The notes: a model not told the origin generated them from the letters alone. Counted from the stretch's first letter, positions 37,253-46,347 are shown. The stretch is DNA of 64,000 bases from Pseudideonella sakaiensis (GCF_001293525.1 NZ_BBYR01000007.1:226391-290390); one strand, 5' to 3'. Program-made: numbers and translations.

Positions 37253-38065
37253 TCAGGCCAGCCAGCGCTTGCGTCGCTTGTAGCTCTTGACCTCGCGGAA
37301 GCTGCGCCGGTCGTCGCCGCCGCCGCCCATGCCGAGGTAGAACTCCTTCACGTCCTCGTTCTCGCGCAGCGATTTCGCCTCGCCGTCCATCACGATGCGG
37401 CCGTTCTCGAGGATGTAGCCGTAGTCGGCGTAGCGCAGCGCCATGTTGGTGTTCTGCTCGGCCAGCAGGAAGGTGGTGCGTTCCTTCTGGTTCAGGTCGC
37501 GCACGATCTCGAACACCTCCTCGACGATCTGCGGCGCCAGGCCCATCGAGGGTTCGTCGAGCAGCACCATCTTCGGCTCGGCCATCAGCGCGCGGCCGAT
37601 CGCGCACATCTGCTGCTCGCCGCCGGAGGTGTAGGCCGCCTGGCTGCCGCGGCGCGTCTTCAGGCGCGGGAAGTAGCCGTAGACCTTCTCCAGCGTCCGC
37701 GCCACCGCCGCCTTGCCGTCGGTGCGGGTGTAGGCGCCGGTCAGCAGGTTCTCCTCGATCGTCAGGTGGGCGAAGCAGTGGCGGCCCTCCATCACCTGCA
37801 CCACGCCGCGACGCACCATCTCCGCCGGCGTCATCTTCTCGATGCGCGTGCCGCGCAGCTCGATCGATCCCTTGGTGACCTCGCCGCGCTCGCCGGCCAG
37901 CAGGTTGCTGACCGCACGCAGCGTGGTCGTCTTGCCCGCGCCGTTGCCGCCGAGCAGTGCCACCACGCCGCCCTCGGGCACCTGCAGCGAGACGCCCTTC
38001 AGCACCAGGATCACGTGGTTGTAGATGACCTCGATGCCGTTGACGTTCAGAAGGATGTTCGACAT
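37253..38065 (-). CDS. livF: branched-chain-type ABC transporter ATP-binding protein (LivF-like)
   Basis: The 270-residue ATPase has Walker A GGNGAGKTT, the Q-loop region, the signature TSGGEQQMCAIGRALM (a variant of LSGGQQ), Walker B KMVLLDEPSMGLAP and the switch His region replaced by LLAEQNTNMAL as in LivF. A C-terminal basic tail (YKRRKRWLA) extends it beyond usual LivF length. It powers import with LivG. Gene order G-H-M-K-F fits a HAAT-family importer. Confidence 0.9.
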   Translation of the reverse strand: MSNILLNVNGIEVIYNHVILVLKGVSLQVPEGGVVALLGGNGAGKTTTLRAVSNLLAGERGEVTKGSIELRGTRIEKMTPAEMVRRGVVQVMEGRHCFAHLTIEENLLTGAYTRTDGKAAVARTLEKVYGYFPRLKTRRGSQAAYTSGGEQQMCAIGRALMAEPKMVLLDEPSMGLAPQIVEEVFEIVRDLNQKERTTFLLAEQNTNMALRYADYGYILENGRIVMDGEAKSLRENEDVKEFYLGMGGGGDDRRSFREVKSYKRRKRWLA

Positions 38066-38132
38066 GCCCGCATGCGGTGTGAGGAGGGAGGCCCGGCGGC
38101 GGCCCCGCGGCCGCCACCGGGGATCGGCCGGA

Positions 38133-39461
38133 TCAGGAGCCGCAGTCCGAGGCTTCCCGGCGCGTCAGCTTCTTGTCGGCGGCGTACTTGTCCGCCGCCG
38201 CCTTGACCATCGGCTTCAGGATCTGCTCGTCGGCCTGGTACCAGTCGCTGCTGAAGCTCCACTTCGCGCCGTCCCAGGTGTGCACGCGCACCCAGCTGGA
38301 ACCCATGTGATCCTGGCAGGAGGTGCTGAGCGGGCGCATCACCCCGGCGAAGCCCAGCGCGTCCAGCTTCTTCTGGTCCAGCGCGAGGTTCTCCAGGCCC
38401 CAGCGCACCTGCTCCGAGGTCATCACCTTGCCCTTGCCGAAGCGTTCCTGCGCGCGCCGCACGGCCTCGACGCCGAGCATCTGGATGATCAGGCCCCGCG
38501 TGTAGAGCACGCTGCCGACCTCGTCCTTCGGGCCCGTGCCCTGGCCCTTGCCGTGCACGAACTTCAGGATGTCCTGGATCACCTTCGGGCTCTGGCCGGA
38601 GGTGTTCAGGTTCAGCGCGTTGTAGCCCTTCGCACCCTCGCCGACGTCCTTCACGTCCGGCTCGGCGCCGGCCCACCAGACGCCGTACATCTTGTCGCGC
38701 GGGTAGCCGGTGGCCTGGGCCTCCTTCAGCGCGGTGGAGTTCATCACGCCCCAGCCCCACAGCAGCACGAAGTCGGGGCGGCTCTGGCGCACCTGCAGCC
38801 AGGCGGCCTTCTGCTCCACGCCCGGCGCCGTGACCGGGATCAGCTGCAGGTCGAAGCCGTGCATCTTGCTGCGCTCCTGCAGCAGCGGGATCGGCTCCTT
38901 GCCGAAGGGGCTGTCGTGGTAGACCAGCGCGATCTTCTTGCCCTTGAGCTTGTCGAGGCCGCCTTCCTTCTTGCCGAGGTGCTGGATCAGCACGTCCGCG
39001 CCGGTCCAGTAGCTGCCCATCAGCGGGAAGTTCCACTTGAAGACATTGCCGTCCTGGCTCGCCGACAGGCCGTAGCCCAGCGTGATCAGCGGGATCTTGT
39101 CGCCCGGGGCCTTGTCCGTCAGCGCGAAGGTGATGCCGGTGGACTGCGGGTCGAACAGGGTGTTGGTCTTGCCCTTCAGCCGCTCGTAGCACTCGACGCC
39201 CTTGTCGGTGGCGTAGCCGGTCTCGCACTCCTCGAAGGCGATCTTCACGCCGTTGATGCCGCCGTCGCGCGCGTTGATCAGCTTGATGTAGTCCTGCTTG
39301 CCGTTGGCCCAGGGCGTGCCGTTCGGCGCATACGGGCCGGTGCGGTAGACGAGCAGCGGGAAGAACTGCTCCTTGGCCTGCGCGAACGCGGGCGTGGCGA
39401 CGATGGCGCTCAGGCCGGCGGCGACCAGGGTGGCCGACAGGGCCAGCGACTTCAACTTCAT
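38133..39461 (-). CDS. livK: ABC transporter periplasmic substrate-binding protein (LivK-like)
   Basis: The 442-residue protein has a Sec signal peptide (LALSATLVAAGLSAIVATPAFA) and a Peripla_BP_6 fold: VYRTGPYAPNGTPWANG, FDPQSTGITFAL, ITLGYGLSASQ and IALVYHDSPFGKEPIPLL. It is longer than classic LivK (about 370) and resembles the aromatic- or amide-binding branch, so the ligand is probably not leucine. Start ATG 39461 after AAGGAG. It lies between the permease and LivF genes, an order common in Burkholderiales operons with CoA ligases. Confidence 0.9.
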   Translation of the reverse strand: MKLKSLALSATLVAAGLSAIVATPAFAQAKEQFFPLLVYRTGPYAPNGTPWANGKQDYIKLINARDGGINGVKIAFEECETGYATDKGVECYERLKGKTNTLFDPQSTGITFALTDKAPGDKIPLITLGYGLSASQDGNVFKWNFPLMGSYWTGADVLIQHLGKKEGGLDKLKGKKIALVYHDSPFGKEPIPLLQERSKMHGFDLQLIPVTAPGVEQKAAWLQVRQSRPDFVLLWGWGVMNSTALKEAQATGYPRDKMYGVWWAGAEPDVKDVGEGAKGYNALNLNTSGQSPKVIQDILKFVHGKGQGTGPKDEVGSVLYTRGLIIQMLGVEAVRRAQERFGKGKVMTSEQVRWGLENLALDQKKLDALGFAGVMRPLSTSCQDHMGSSWVRVHTWDGAKWSFSSDWYQADEQILKPMVKAAADKYAADKKLTRREASDCGS

Positions 39462-39547
39462 GCGAGTCTCCTTGAAGGATGGAAAGGGTCGCTCTGCCGG
39501 CGACTCGGGGTGATGAACGGAAAGCGTGCGGGACACGGGACGCGGCC

Positions 39548-40612
39548 TCAGTGCGGGAAGGGCCACAGGCGCAGCTTCTCCTTCGCCGTCGACCACAGGC
39601 GCGCGATGCCGTGCGGCTCGACGATCAGGAAGAAGACGATCAGGCCGCCGAAGATCATGAAGGTCAGGTGCGAGGCCAGCGCGGTGTCGATCGGGATGCC
39701 GAACCAGTAGGGCAGGCTGTCCAGCACGATCGGCAGCACCACGATGAAGGCCGCGCCGAAGAAGGCGCCCATGATCGAGCCCAGGCCGCCGATGATGACC
39801 ATGAACAGCAGCTGGAAGGAGCGGTCGATGCTGAAGGCCGCCGGCTCCCAGGAGCCCAGGTGCACGAAGGCCCACAGCGCGCCGGCGACGCCGACGATGA
39901 AGGAGCTGACGGCGAAGGCGGTGAGCTTGGCGTAGACCGGCCGGATGCCGATCACCGCGGCCGCGACGTCCATGTCCCGGATTGCCATCCACTCGCGGCC
40001 GATGTGGCTGCGCACCAGGTTCTTCACCAGCAGCGCGAACAGCGTCACCAGCGCCAGGCAGAACAGGTACTTCTGCTCCGGCGACGCGATCGGGATGCCG
40101 AAGGCCTGCAGGTTGGCCACGCTGACCGAGCCGGAGGACGAGTCGTTGGTGACCCACTTCAGCCGCAGCGCCGCCCAGTCGACGAAGAACTGCGCCGCCA
40201 GCGTCGCCACGGCGAGGTACAGGCCCTTGATGCGCAGGCTGGGGATGCCGAACAGCACGCCGACCACGGTCGACACCGCGCCGCCGCCGAGCAGCGCCAG
40301 CAGCAGCGGCAGGCCGTCGATGCGGGCCTGCAGGTTGTAGGCCGCGTAGGCGCCGACCGCCATGAAGGCGCCGGTGCCCAGCGAGATCTGGCCGCAGTAG
40401 CCGACCAGCACGTTCAGCCCGAGCGCCGCCAGCGCGAGGATCAGGAAGGGGATCAGGATCGCCCGCATCAGGTACTCGTCGGCCAGCAGCGGCACGCCGA
40501 CGAAGGCGAAGGCGAGCAGCAGCAGGATCGACGCGCGGTCCTGCCCGATCGGGAAGATCTGCTGGTCGGCGCCGTAGCTGGTCTTGAACTGGCCGTTCTC
40601 GCGGTAGATCAT
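39548..40612 (-). CDS. livM: branched-chain-type ABC transporter permease (LivM-like)
   Basis: The 354-residue permease has about ten hydrophobic segments and LivM motifs: ALAALGLNVLVGYCGQISLGTGAFMAVGAYA, GVLFGIPSLRIKGLYLAVATLA and the EAA-like loop GREWMAIRDMDVAAAVIGI. It forms half of the membrane channel with LivH. The N-terminal 20 residues (MIYRENGQFKTSYG) are cytoplasmic. It follows livH by 48 bp. Confidence 0.93.
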   Translation of the reverse strand: MIYRENGQFKTSYGADQQIFPIGQDRASILLLLAFAFVGVPLLADEYLMRAILIPFLILALAALGLNVLVGYCGQISLGTGAFMAVGAYAAYNLQARIDGLPLLLALLGGGAVSTVVGVLFGIPSLRIKGLYLAVATLAAQFFVDWAALRLKWVTNDSSSGSVSVANLQAFGIPIASPEQKYLFCLALVTLFALLVKNLVRSHIGREWMAIRDMDVAAAVIGIRPVYAKLTAFAVSSFIVGVAGALWAFVHLGSWEPAAFSIDRSFQLLFMVIIGGLGSIMGAFFGAAFIVVLPIVLDSLPYWFGIPIDTALASHLTFMIFGGLIVFFLIVEPHGIARLWSTAKEKLRLWPFPH

Positions 40613-40660
40613 CGGGAGCGCTCGGTCGGGTTCCGGTTTCGTGGAGGGAGGCGGCGCGGG

Positions 40661-41590
40661 TCAGACGCGGTCGATGATCTTCTCGCCGAACAGGCCCTGC
40701 GGCCGCACCAGCAGCACGAACAGCACCAGCACGTAGGCGAACCAGATCTCGATGCCGCCGCCGATGTGCTGGCCGACGTAGACCTCGGAGACCTTCTCGC
40801 CGACGCCGATGATCAGCCCGCCGATGATGGCGCCCGGCACGCTGGTCAGGCCGCCCAGGATCACCACCGGCAGCGCCTTCAGCGCCACCAGCGACAGCGA
40901 GAACTGCACGCCGAGCTTGCTGCCCCAGATGATGCCGGCCACCAGTGCGACGAAGCCGGCGATGCTCCAGACGATGACCCAGATGCGGTTCAGCGGGATG
41001 CCGATCGACTGGGCGGCCTGGTGGTCGTCGGCCACCGCGCGCAGCGCCCGGCCGGTGCCGGTGTACTGGAAGAACATCGTCAGCGCGAGCACCAGCAGCG
41101 CGGCGATGCCGGCCGCGTACAGGTCCTCCTTGTTGACCAGCACGCCGCCCTGGAAGACGCTCTCCATCAGGAACATCGGGTCCTTCGGCATGCCGATGTC
41201 GATCTTGTAGATGTCGCTGCCGAACAGCGTCTGGCCGAAGCCGTCGAGGAAGTAGGTGATGCCCAGCGTGGCCATCAGCAGCGTGATGCCTTCCTGGTTC
41301 ACCAGCCGGCCGAGCACCAGGCGCTCGATCGCCCAGGCCACCGCGACCATCACCAGCATCGCGCCGCCGAAGGCCAGCAGGTTGGCCAGCAGCTTGCTCT
41401 GCACGCCCAGCAGCCCGGGGATCCACTCCGCGAAGCGCGCCATCGCCAGCGCGGCGAACAGCACCATCGCGCCCTGCGCGAAGTTGAAGACGCCGCTGGC
41501 CTTGAAGATCAGCACGAAGCCCAGCGCGATCAGCGAGTACAGCATGCCGGCCATCAGGCCGCCGATCACGGTTTCGAGGAGGAAGCCCAT
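40661..41590 (-). CDS. livH: branched-chain-type ABC transporter permease (LivH-like)
   Basis: The 309-residue permease has about eight membrane helices. GGLMAGMLYSLIALGFVLIFKASGVFNFAQGAM at the N-terminus is diagnostic of LivH. The loop GRALRAVADDHQAAQSIGI is the ATPase-contacting EAA segment, and SVPGAIIGGLIIGVGEKVSE is typical. It pairs with LivM in the inner membrane. Starts at ATG 41590, 42 bp after livG. Confidence 0.94.
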   Translation of the reverse strand: MGFLLETVIGGLMAGMLYSLIALGFVLIFKASGVFNFAQGAMVLFAALAMARFAEWIPGLLGVQSKLLANLLAFGGAMLVMVAVAWAIERLVLGRLVNQEGITLLMATLGITYFLDGFGQTLFGSDIYKIDIGMPKDPMFLMESVFQGGVLVNKEDLYAAGIAALLVLALTMFFQYTGTGRALRAVADDHQAAQSIGIPLNRIWVIVWSIAGFVALVAGIIWGSKLGVQFSLSLVALKALPVVILGGLTSVPGAIIGGLIIGVGEKVSEVYVGQHIGGGIEIWFAYVLVLFVLLVRPQGLFGEKIIDRV

Positions 41591-41632
41591 GGTGTGCGGT
41601 GCGGGGGTCGTTCGACGCGGCGGCGCGGGCCG

Positions 41633-42436
41633 TCAGTGGCTGGTGCCGAGGTAGGCGCTGATCACCTCGGGGTTGCTGCGCACCTCGGCCGGGGTGCCGT
41701 CGCCGATCTTGCGGCCGTAGTCGAGCACGACGACGCGGTCGGAGATGTCCATCACGACGCCCATGTCGTGCTCGATCAGCACGATGGTGGTGCCGTACTC
41801 GTCGTTCACGTCGAGGATGAAGCGGCTCATGTCCTGCTTCTCCTCCAGGTTCATGCCGGCCATCGGCTCGTCCAGCAGCAGCACCTGCGGCTCCATCGCG
41901 AGCGCCCGCCCGAGGTCGACGCGCTTCTGCAGCCCGTAGGGCAGCCGGCCGACCGGCACCTTGCGGTAGGCCTGGATCTCGAGGAAGTCGATGATGCGCT
42001 CGACCACCTCGCGGTGCTCGATCTCCTCCCGGTCGGCGCGGCTCCACCAGGGGTTGCGGAAGGCCTGCTGGAAGAGGTTGCTCTTCATGCGCAGGTTGCG
42101 CCCGCTCATGATGTTGTCGAGCACGCTCATGCCCTTGAACAGCGCCAGGTTCTGGAAGGTGCGCGCCACGCCCATCTCCGCCACCTGCCGGCTGTTCATG
42201 TGGCCGAAGGTCTGGCCGCGGAAGGTGATGCGGCCTTCCTGCGGGGTGTAGACGCCGTTGATGCAGTTCAGCATCGAGCTCTTGCCGGCGCCGTTCGGGC
42301 CGATGATCGAGCGCACCTCGTGCTCGCGCACGTCGAAGCTGATGTCGGTCAGCGCCTTCACGCCGCCGAAGCGCAGGCTGATGTTGCGCACGTCGAGGAC
42401 GATCTCGCCGACCGTGCGGCCGCTGGAGCTGCTCAT
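41633..42436 (-). CDS. livG: branched-chain-type ABC transporter ATP-binding protein (LivG-like)
   Basis: The 267-residue ATPase has Walker A GPNGAGKSS, VARTFQNLALFKGMSVLDN (Q-loop), signature-region LPYGLQKRVDLGRALA, Walker B QVLLLDEPMAGMN and switch His in VLIEHDMG. The sequence LPYGLQKR, in place of LSGGQQ, is a normal variation of the LivG branch. The start ATG 42436 overlaps the stop of the upstream ligase by one base, showing translational coupling of ligase and importer. Confidence 0.93.
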   Translation of the reverse strand: MSSSSGRTVGEIVLDVRNISLRFGGVKALTDISFDVREHEVRSIIGPNGAGKSSMLNCINGVYTPQEGRITFRGQTFGHMNSRQVAEMGVARTFQNLALFKGMSVLDNIMSGRNLRMKSNLFQQAFRNPWWSRADREEIEHREVVERIIDFLEIQAYRKVPVGRLPYGLQKRVDLGRALAMEPQVLLLDEPMAGMNLEEKQDMSRFILDVNDEYGTTIVLIEHDMGVVMDISDRVVVLDYGRKIGDGTPAEVRSNPEVISAYLGTSH

Positions 42437-44406
42437 CACGCGGCCTTTCCTGCCACCGTGGGGAAGGTGCGCGCGTCGACGATCGGCAGCGTCGCGGAGA
42501 CGCTGCCGCTGCGGCCGTCCTCGAACTTCACCTGGGTCTCGATGTACTGCTCGCGCGCGCCGCCGTACAGCGCCTCGACGAGCACGCCGTACTTGTCGCC
42601 GATGAAGCCGCGGCGCACCTTGCGCGTGCGCGTCAGCTCGCCGTCGTCGGCGTCCAGCTCCTTGTGCAGCACCAGGAAGCGGCTGATCTGGCTGCCGGCC
42701 AGCATCGCGTCCGCGGCCAGGTCGGCATTGACCTGCTCGACGCAGTCCTTGATGAGCTCCAGCACCTGCGGCTTGGCCGCCAGGTCGGTGTAGCCGGTGT
42801 AGGGCAGGTTGCGCTTCTCCGCCCAGTTGCCCACCGCCTCCATGTCGATGTTCACGAAGGCGCAGACCGAGGACCGTCCATCGCCGAAGGCGACCGCCTC
42901 CTTGATGTGCGGGAAGAACTTCAGCTTGTTCTCGACGTACTTCGGCGCGAACATCGCGCCGTCGTTCGGGCCGCCCGCGATGCGGCCCACGTCCTTCGCC
43001 CGGTCGATGATCTTCAGGTGCCCCTGGGCATCCAGGAAGCCGGCGTCGCCGGTGTGGTACCAGCCCTCGGCGCTCAGCACCTCGGCGGTGGCCTGCGGGT
43101 TCTTGTAGTACTCCTTCAGCAGGCCGGGCGACTTGATCAGGATCTCGCCGTTGGCCGCCAGCTTCACCTCCACGCCCTGGATCGGCACGCCCACCGTGTC
43201 GGCGCGCGCCTGGTCGTCGGGCTGCAGGCAGACGAAGACGGCGGTCTCGGTGGAGCCGTAGAGCTGCTTCAGGTTGATGCCGATCGAGCGGTAGAAGGTG
43301 AACAGGTCCGGCCCGATCGCCTCGCCCGCGGTGTAGGCCACGCGCACGCGCGAGAAGCCGAGCGTGTTGCGCAGCGGGCCGTAGACCAGCAGGTTGCCGA
43401 GGCGGTAGTGCCAGCGGTCGACCAGGCCGATCGCGCGGCCGCCCCCGTCCCGGGGCTGGCCGTCCATCAGCGCCGGGCCGATGCGCCGCGCCAGCGCCAT
43501 GAAGTGCTGGAACATCCGCCGCTTCAGCGCGCCGGCGTCCTCCATGCGGATCATCACGCTGGTCAGCAGGCCTTCGAAGATCCGCGGCGGCGCGAAGTAG
43601 TAGGTCGGCCCGATCTCCTTCAGGTCGATCATGACCGTCGACGAGGACTCCGGGCAGTTCACGACGTAGCCGCAGGCCAGCCACTGCGCGTAGCTGAAGA
43701 TGTTCTGGCCGATCCACGCCAGCGGCAGGTAGGCCAGCACCTCCTCGTTCGCGTCCAGCCGGTCGAAGCGCGCGCCGGCGTCGGCCCGGTCGAGCAGGCT
43801 GCGGTGGGTGTGCACCACGCCCTTCGGGTTGCCGGTGGTGCCGGAGGTGAAGAACATCGCGGCCACGTCGTCGGGCGTGGCCCGCGCCAGCTCGGCCTCG
43901 AACCAGCCGGGATGCGCCGCGGCGTGGGCACCGCCCTCGGCGGCCAGCGCGTCCAGCGAGGCCAGGCCCGGTTCCGCATACTGGCGCAGGCCGCGCGGGT
44001 CGTCGTACCAGATGTGCGCCAGCTGCGGGCAGCGCTCGCGCAGCTCCAGCAGCTTGTCGACCTGCTCCTGGTCCTCGACCACCGCGTGCGCCACGCCGGC
44101 GTTGTTGATCGGGTAGACGAACTCGGCGGCCACCGCGTCCTGGTACAGCGGCACCGGGATCGCGCCGACGGCCTGGGCGGCGAGCATCGCCGCGTACAGG
44201 CGCGGCCGGTTGTCGCCGATCACCACGAGGTGGTCGCCACGGCGCAGGCCGGCGGCGGCGAAGCCGTGGGCCATCTCGCGCACCAGCCGGGCGAGCTCGC
44301 CCCAGGAGGTGGTCTGCCAGATGCCATAGACCTTCTCGCGCAGTGCCGGCGCCTGCGGGCGCCGCGTCGCGTGCTCGGTCATCAGGCGGGGGAAGGTCGT
44401 CTCCAA
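42436..44406 (-). CDS. long-chain-type AMP-dependent acyl-CoA ligase
   Basis: The 656-residue adenylate-forming enzyme is of the long-chain fatty acid/aromatic CoA ligase group. It shows MFFTSGTTGNPKGVVHTH, YGSTETAVFV, WYHTGDAGFLD, the hinge DRAKDVGRIAGG and the segment LTRTRKVRRGFI in place of the usual adenylation-lysine loop. Its start is TTG 44406, seven bases after AGGAG. It is the first gene of the liv operon. Such ligases with LivGHMKF transporters are frequent in Burkholderiales; the substrate is unknown and could be a fatty, dicarboxylic or aromatic acid. Confidence 0.88.
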   Translation of the reverse strand: METTFPRLMTEHATRRPQAPALREKVYGIWQTTSWGELARLVREMAHGFAAAGLRRGDHLVVIGDNRPRLYAAMLAAQAVGAIPVPLYQDAVAAEFVYPINNAGVAHAVVEDQEQVDKLLELRERCPQLAHIWYDDPRGLRQYAEPGLASLDALAAEGGAHAAAHPGWFEAELARATPDDVAAMFFTSGTTGNPKGVVHTHRSLLDRADAGARFDRLDANEEVLAYLPLAWIGQNIFSYAQWLACGYVVNCPESSSTVMIDLKEIGPTYYFAPPRIFEGLLTSVMIRMEDAGALKRRMFQHFMALARRIGPALMDGQPRDGGGRAIGLVDRWHYRLGNLLVYGPLRNTLGFSRVRVAYTAGEAIGPDLFTFYRSIGINLKQLYGSTETAVFVCLQPDDQARADTVGVPIQGVEVKLAANGEILIKSPGLLKEYYKNPQATAEVLSAEGWYHTGDAGFLDAQGHLKIIDRAKDVGRIAGGPNDGAMFAPKYVENKLKFFPHIKEAVAFGDGRSSVCAFVNIDMEAVGNWAEKRNLPYTGYTDLAAKPQVLELIKDCVEQVNADLAADAMLAGSQISRFLVLHKELDADDGELTRTRKVRRGFIGDKYGVLVEALYGGAREQYIETQVKFEDGRSGSVSATLPIVDARTFPTVAGKAA

Positions 44407-44476
44407 CGGGCACTCCTGGCGGGTCGCGAACCGGCGCAGGCCGGCTCATGGCGTGCCAGCACTGTAGGCGGCGAGT

Positions 44477-44506
44477 TTGACGTTGAGCTGTCGTTCCGAC
44501 GACAAT
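44477..44506 (+). promoter_or_regulatory. crp/fnr-family promoter with internal operator
   Basis: TTGACG (44477-44482) and GACAAT (44501-44506) are 18 bp apart. Between and over them lies the palindrome TGTCGT-TCCG-ACGACA (44489-44504, 6-bp perfect arms), matching the arm spacing of Crp/Fnr-type sites. The regulator downstream could bind here and repress itself; the site is also about 83 bp from the ligase start on the other strand. Confidence 0.55.
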
Positions 44507-44555
44507 CTAGGGAAGACCCCGCCCCGGTCTTTCCCGGGGTTTCGTGCCGCCGCCG

Positions 44556-45278
44556 ATGCCCGCTGCCGCTTCACCCCGTGCCCCGCTGCGCTCGCGCGCC
44601 CGCGCGCCCACCGAGGACGAGCTGGCCGGCATCCCCTGGCTGCAGCCGCTGCAGGCCGAGGAGCGTGCCCGCGTGGTGGCCGACCTGCAGGTGGTGCGTG
44701 TCGACGTCGGCGAGCAGCTGTGCCGCATCGGCCGCCCGGTCACCTTCTGGTTCGGCGTGGTCGACGGCCTGCTGAAGATGAGCAACGACTCGGCCCAGGG
44801 CATGCCGCTCACCTTCACCGGCGTGCCGCCCGGCGGCTGGTTCGGCGAGGGCACGGTGCTCAAGCGCGAGGCCTACCGCTACAACATCGAGGCGCTGCGG
44901 CGCAGCGTGGTCGCCGGGATTCCGACCGACACCTTCCACTGGCTGATCGACCGCAGCCTGCCCTTCAACCGCTTCATCACGCAGCAGCTGAACGAGCGCC
45001 TGGGCCAGTTCATCGCCGCGCGCGAGATCGACCGCCTGGCCGACCCCGACGCCCGCGTCGCGCGCAGCCTGGCGGCGCTGTTCCACCCGGTGCTCTATCC
45101 GGGCGTCGGCGAGCTGCTGCGCATCACGCAGCAGGAGCTGGCCTACCTGGTCGGGCTGTCGCGCCAGCGTGTCAACGAGTCGCTGCAGGGGCTGCAGTCG
45201 GCCGGGCTGATCCGCATCGAGTACGGTGGCCTCAGGGTGCTGGACCTGCCGGGCCTGCGGGCCCATCACCGGGCCTGA
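44556..45278 (+). CDS. Crp/Fnr-family transcriptional regulator
   Basis: The 240-residue protein has a cyclic-nucleotide-binding-type beta-barrel (about 35-130, with VVRVDVGEQLCRIGRPV and PPGGWFGEGTVL), a dimer helix and a C-terminal helix-turn-helix (about 180-230, ITQQELAYLVGLSRQRVNES). Only one cysteine is visible, so it lacks the FNR Fe-S ligands and cannot sense oxygen that way. It is divergent from the liv/ligase operon and likely its regulator. ATG 44556 is used; GTG 44544 is possible. The final 47 bp overlap the 3' end of the convergent nucleotidase gene. Confidence 0.88.
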   Translation: MPAAASPRAPLRSRARAPTEDELAGIPWLQPLQAEERARVVADLQVVRVDVGEQLCRIGRPVTFWFGVVDGLLKMSNDSAQGMPLTFTGVPPGGWFGEGTVLKREAYRYNIEALRRSVVAGIPTDTFHWLIDRSLPFNRFITQQLNERLGQFIAAREIDRLADPDARVARSLAALFHPVLYPGVGELLRITQQELAYLVGLSRQRVNESLQGLQSAGLIRIEYGGLRVLDLPGLRAHHRA

Positions 45279-46173
45279 GGTTGCTGACGCCGCTGGCCAC
45301 GTGCCCCGAGGGCACGTGCGGCACGGCGTTCTCGATGTGGCCGGTCTGGTCGTCGAAGAAGAAGTCGGGCTCGAACTCGCGCAGGAACGCGCCCTTCGGC
45401 AGACCGCCCAGGAACATCGCCTCGTCGACCTCGATGTCCCAGTCCATCAGCGTGCGGATCGCGCGCTCGTGCGCGGGCGCGCTGCGGGCCGTGACCAGCG
45501 CGGTGCGCAGCCGCATCGCGTGGCCGGGCGTCTTCTGCAGCCGCTGCAGGGCCTCCAGCAGCGGCTTGAACGGCCCGGCGGCCAGCGGGCTGGCCGCGCG
45601 CTCGGCCTCGTGCGCGTGGAAGGCGTCCAGCCCGGCGGCCTGGAACACCTGCTCGGCCTCGTCGGAGAACAGCACCGCGTCGCCGTCGAAGGCGATGCGC
45701 ACCTCGTCGGGGTGGGCGCTCGACGCGAGCCGGCTGTGCGGGAAGACGCGCGCCGCGGCCACCCCGGCGCGCAGCGCCGAGCGCACGTCGGCCTCGTTCG
45801 CCGACAGGAAGAGCGTCGCCGCCAGCGGCCGCAGGTAGCGCCACGGCGCCTGCCCGCGCGTGAACACGCCGCGCTGGATCGGCAGCCCGTAGTGCTGGGC
45901 CGAGCGGAACACCCGCAGCCCCGACACCGGGTCGTTGCGGGACAGGATCACCACCTCGACCCGCGGTGCCGCCGGCAGCACGTTGAAGGCCAGCAGCTTG
46001 TTGACCAGCGAGAACGCGACACCCGGCTTGGCGGCCGTCTCGACACGCTCGAGCTGCAGCTGCATGTAGGCGCGGTCGTCGGCCGATTCGAAGAGCCGGT
46101 TCTCCTCCTCGAAGTCGAACAGCGCACGGGAGGAAATGGCCACCACCAGCTGGCCATCGAGGGAGGCAGGCAT
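45232..46173 (-). CDS. cytosolic 5'-nucleotidase family protein
   Basis: The 313-residue protein matches the 5_nucleotid family (pfam06189 type): VVAISSRALFDFEEENRLFE at the N-terminus, AYMQLQLER, VEVVILSRNDPVSGLRVF, LPIQRGVFTRGQ, LFLSANEADVRSAL and RIAFDGDAVLFSDEAE with the HAD-type Asp. It should remove phosphate from nucleoside 5'-monophosphates in the cytoplasm. The last 18 residues (NLRPGDGPAGPAGPAP) are low-complexity and are encoded over the 3' end of the convergent regulator gene. Start ATG 46173. Confidence 0.88.
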   Translation of the reverse strand: MPASLDGQLVVAISSRALFDFEEENRLFESADDRAYMQLQLERVETAAKPGVAFSLVNKLLAFNVLPAAPRVEVVILSRNDPVSGLRVFRSAQHYGLPIQRGVFTRGQAPWRYLRPLAATLFLSANEADVRSALRAGVAAARVFPHSRLASSAHPDEVRIAFDGDAVLFSDEAEQVFQAAGLDAFHAHEAERAASPLAAGPFKPLLEALQRLQKTPGHAMRLRTALVTARSAPAHERAIRTLMDWDIEVDEAMFLGGLPKGAFLREFEPDFFFDDQTGHIENAVPHVPSGHVASGVSNLRPGDGPAGPAGPAP

Positions 46174-46280
46174 CGCGAGGCGGCGGATCGCCGGTCGGAA
46201 GGGGCGCAGGTTGTAGCACAGGCGCCGCACCCCGGGCCGCGCGGGCCGTTCCCCCCGCGGAGGGATCGGGCGGCGCGCGG

Positions 46281-46286
46281 TATCCT
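46281..46286 (+). promoter_or_regulatory. possible -10 element of the zinc-ribbon gene
   Basis: TATCCT lies 61 bp before the ATG at 46348 in the 174-bp divergent gap. No clear -35 accompanies it. Tentative. Confidence 0.25.
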
Positions 46287-46347
46287 TGCCCGCTTGGCGA
46301 TCGGGACCTTGGCCGTCGAAGGGGACCGTCGTGCCGGAGACCATTCG

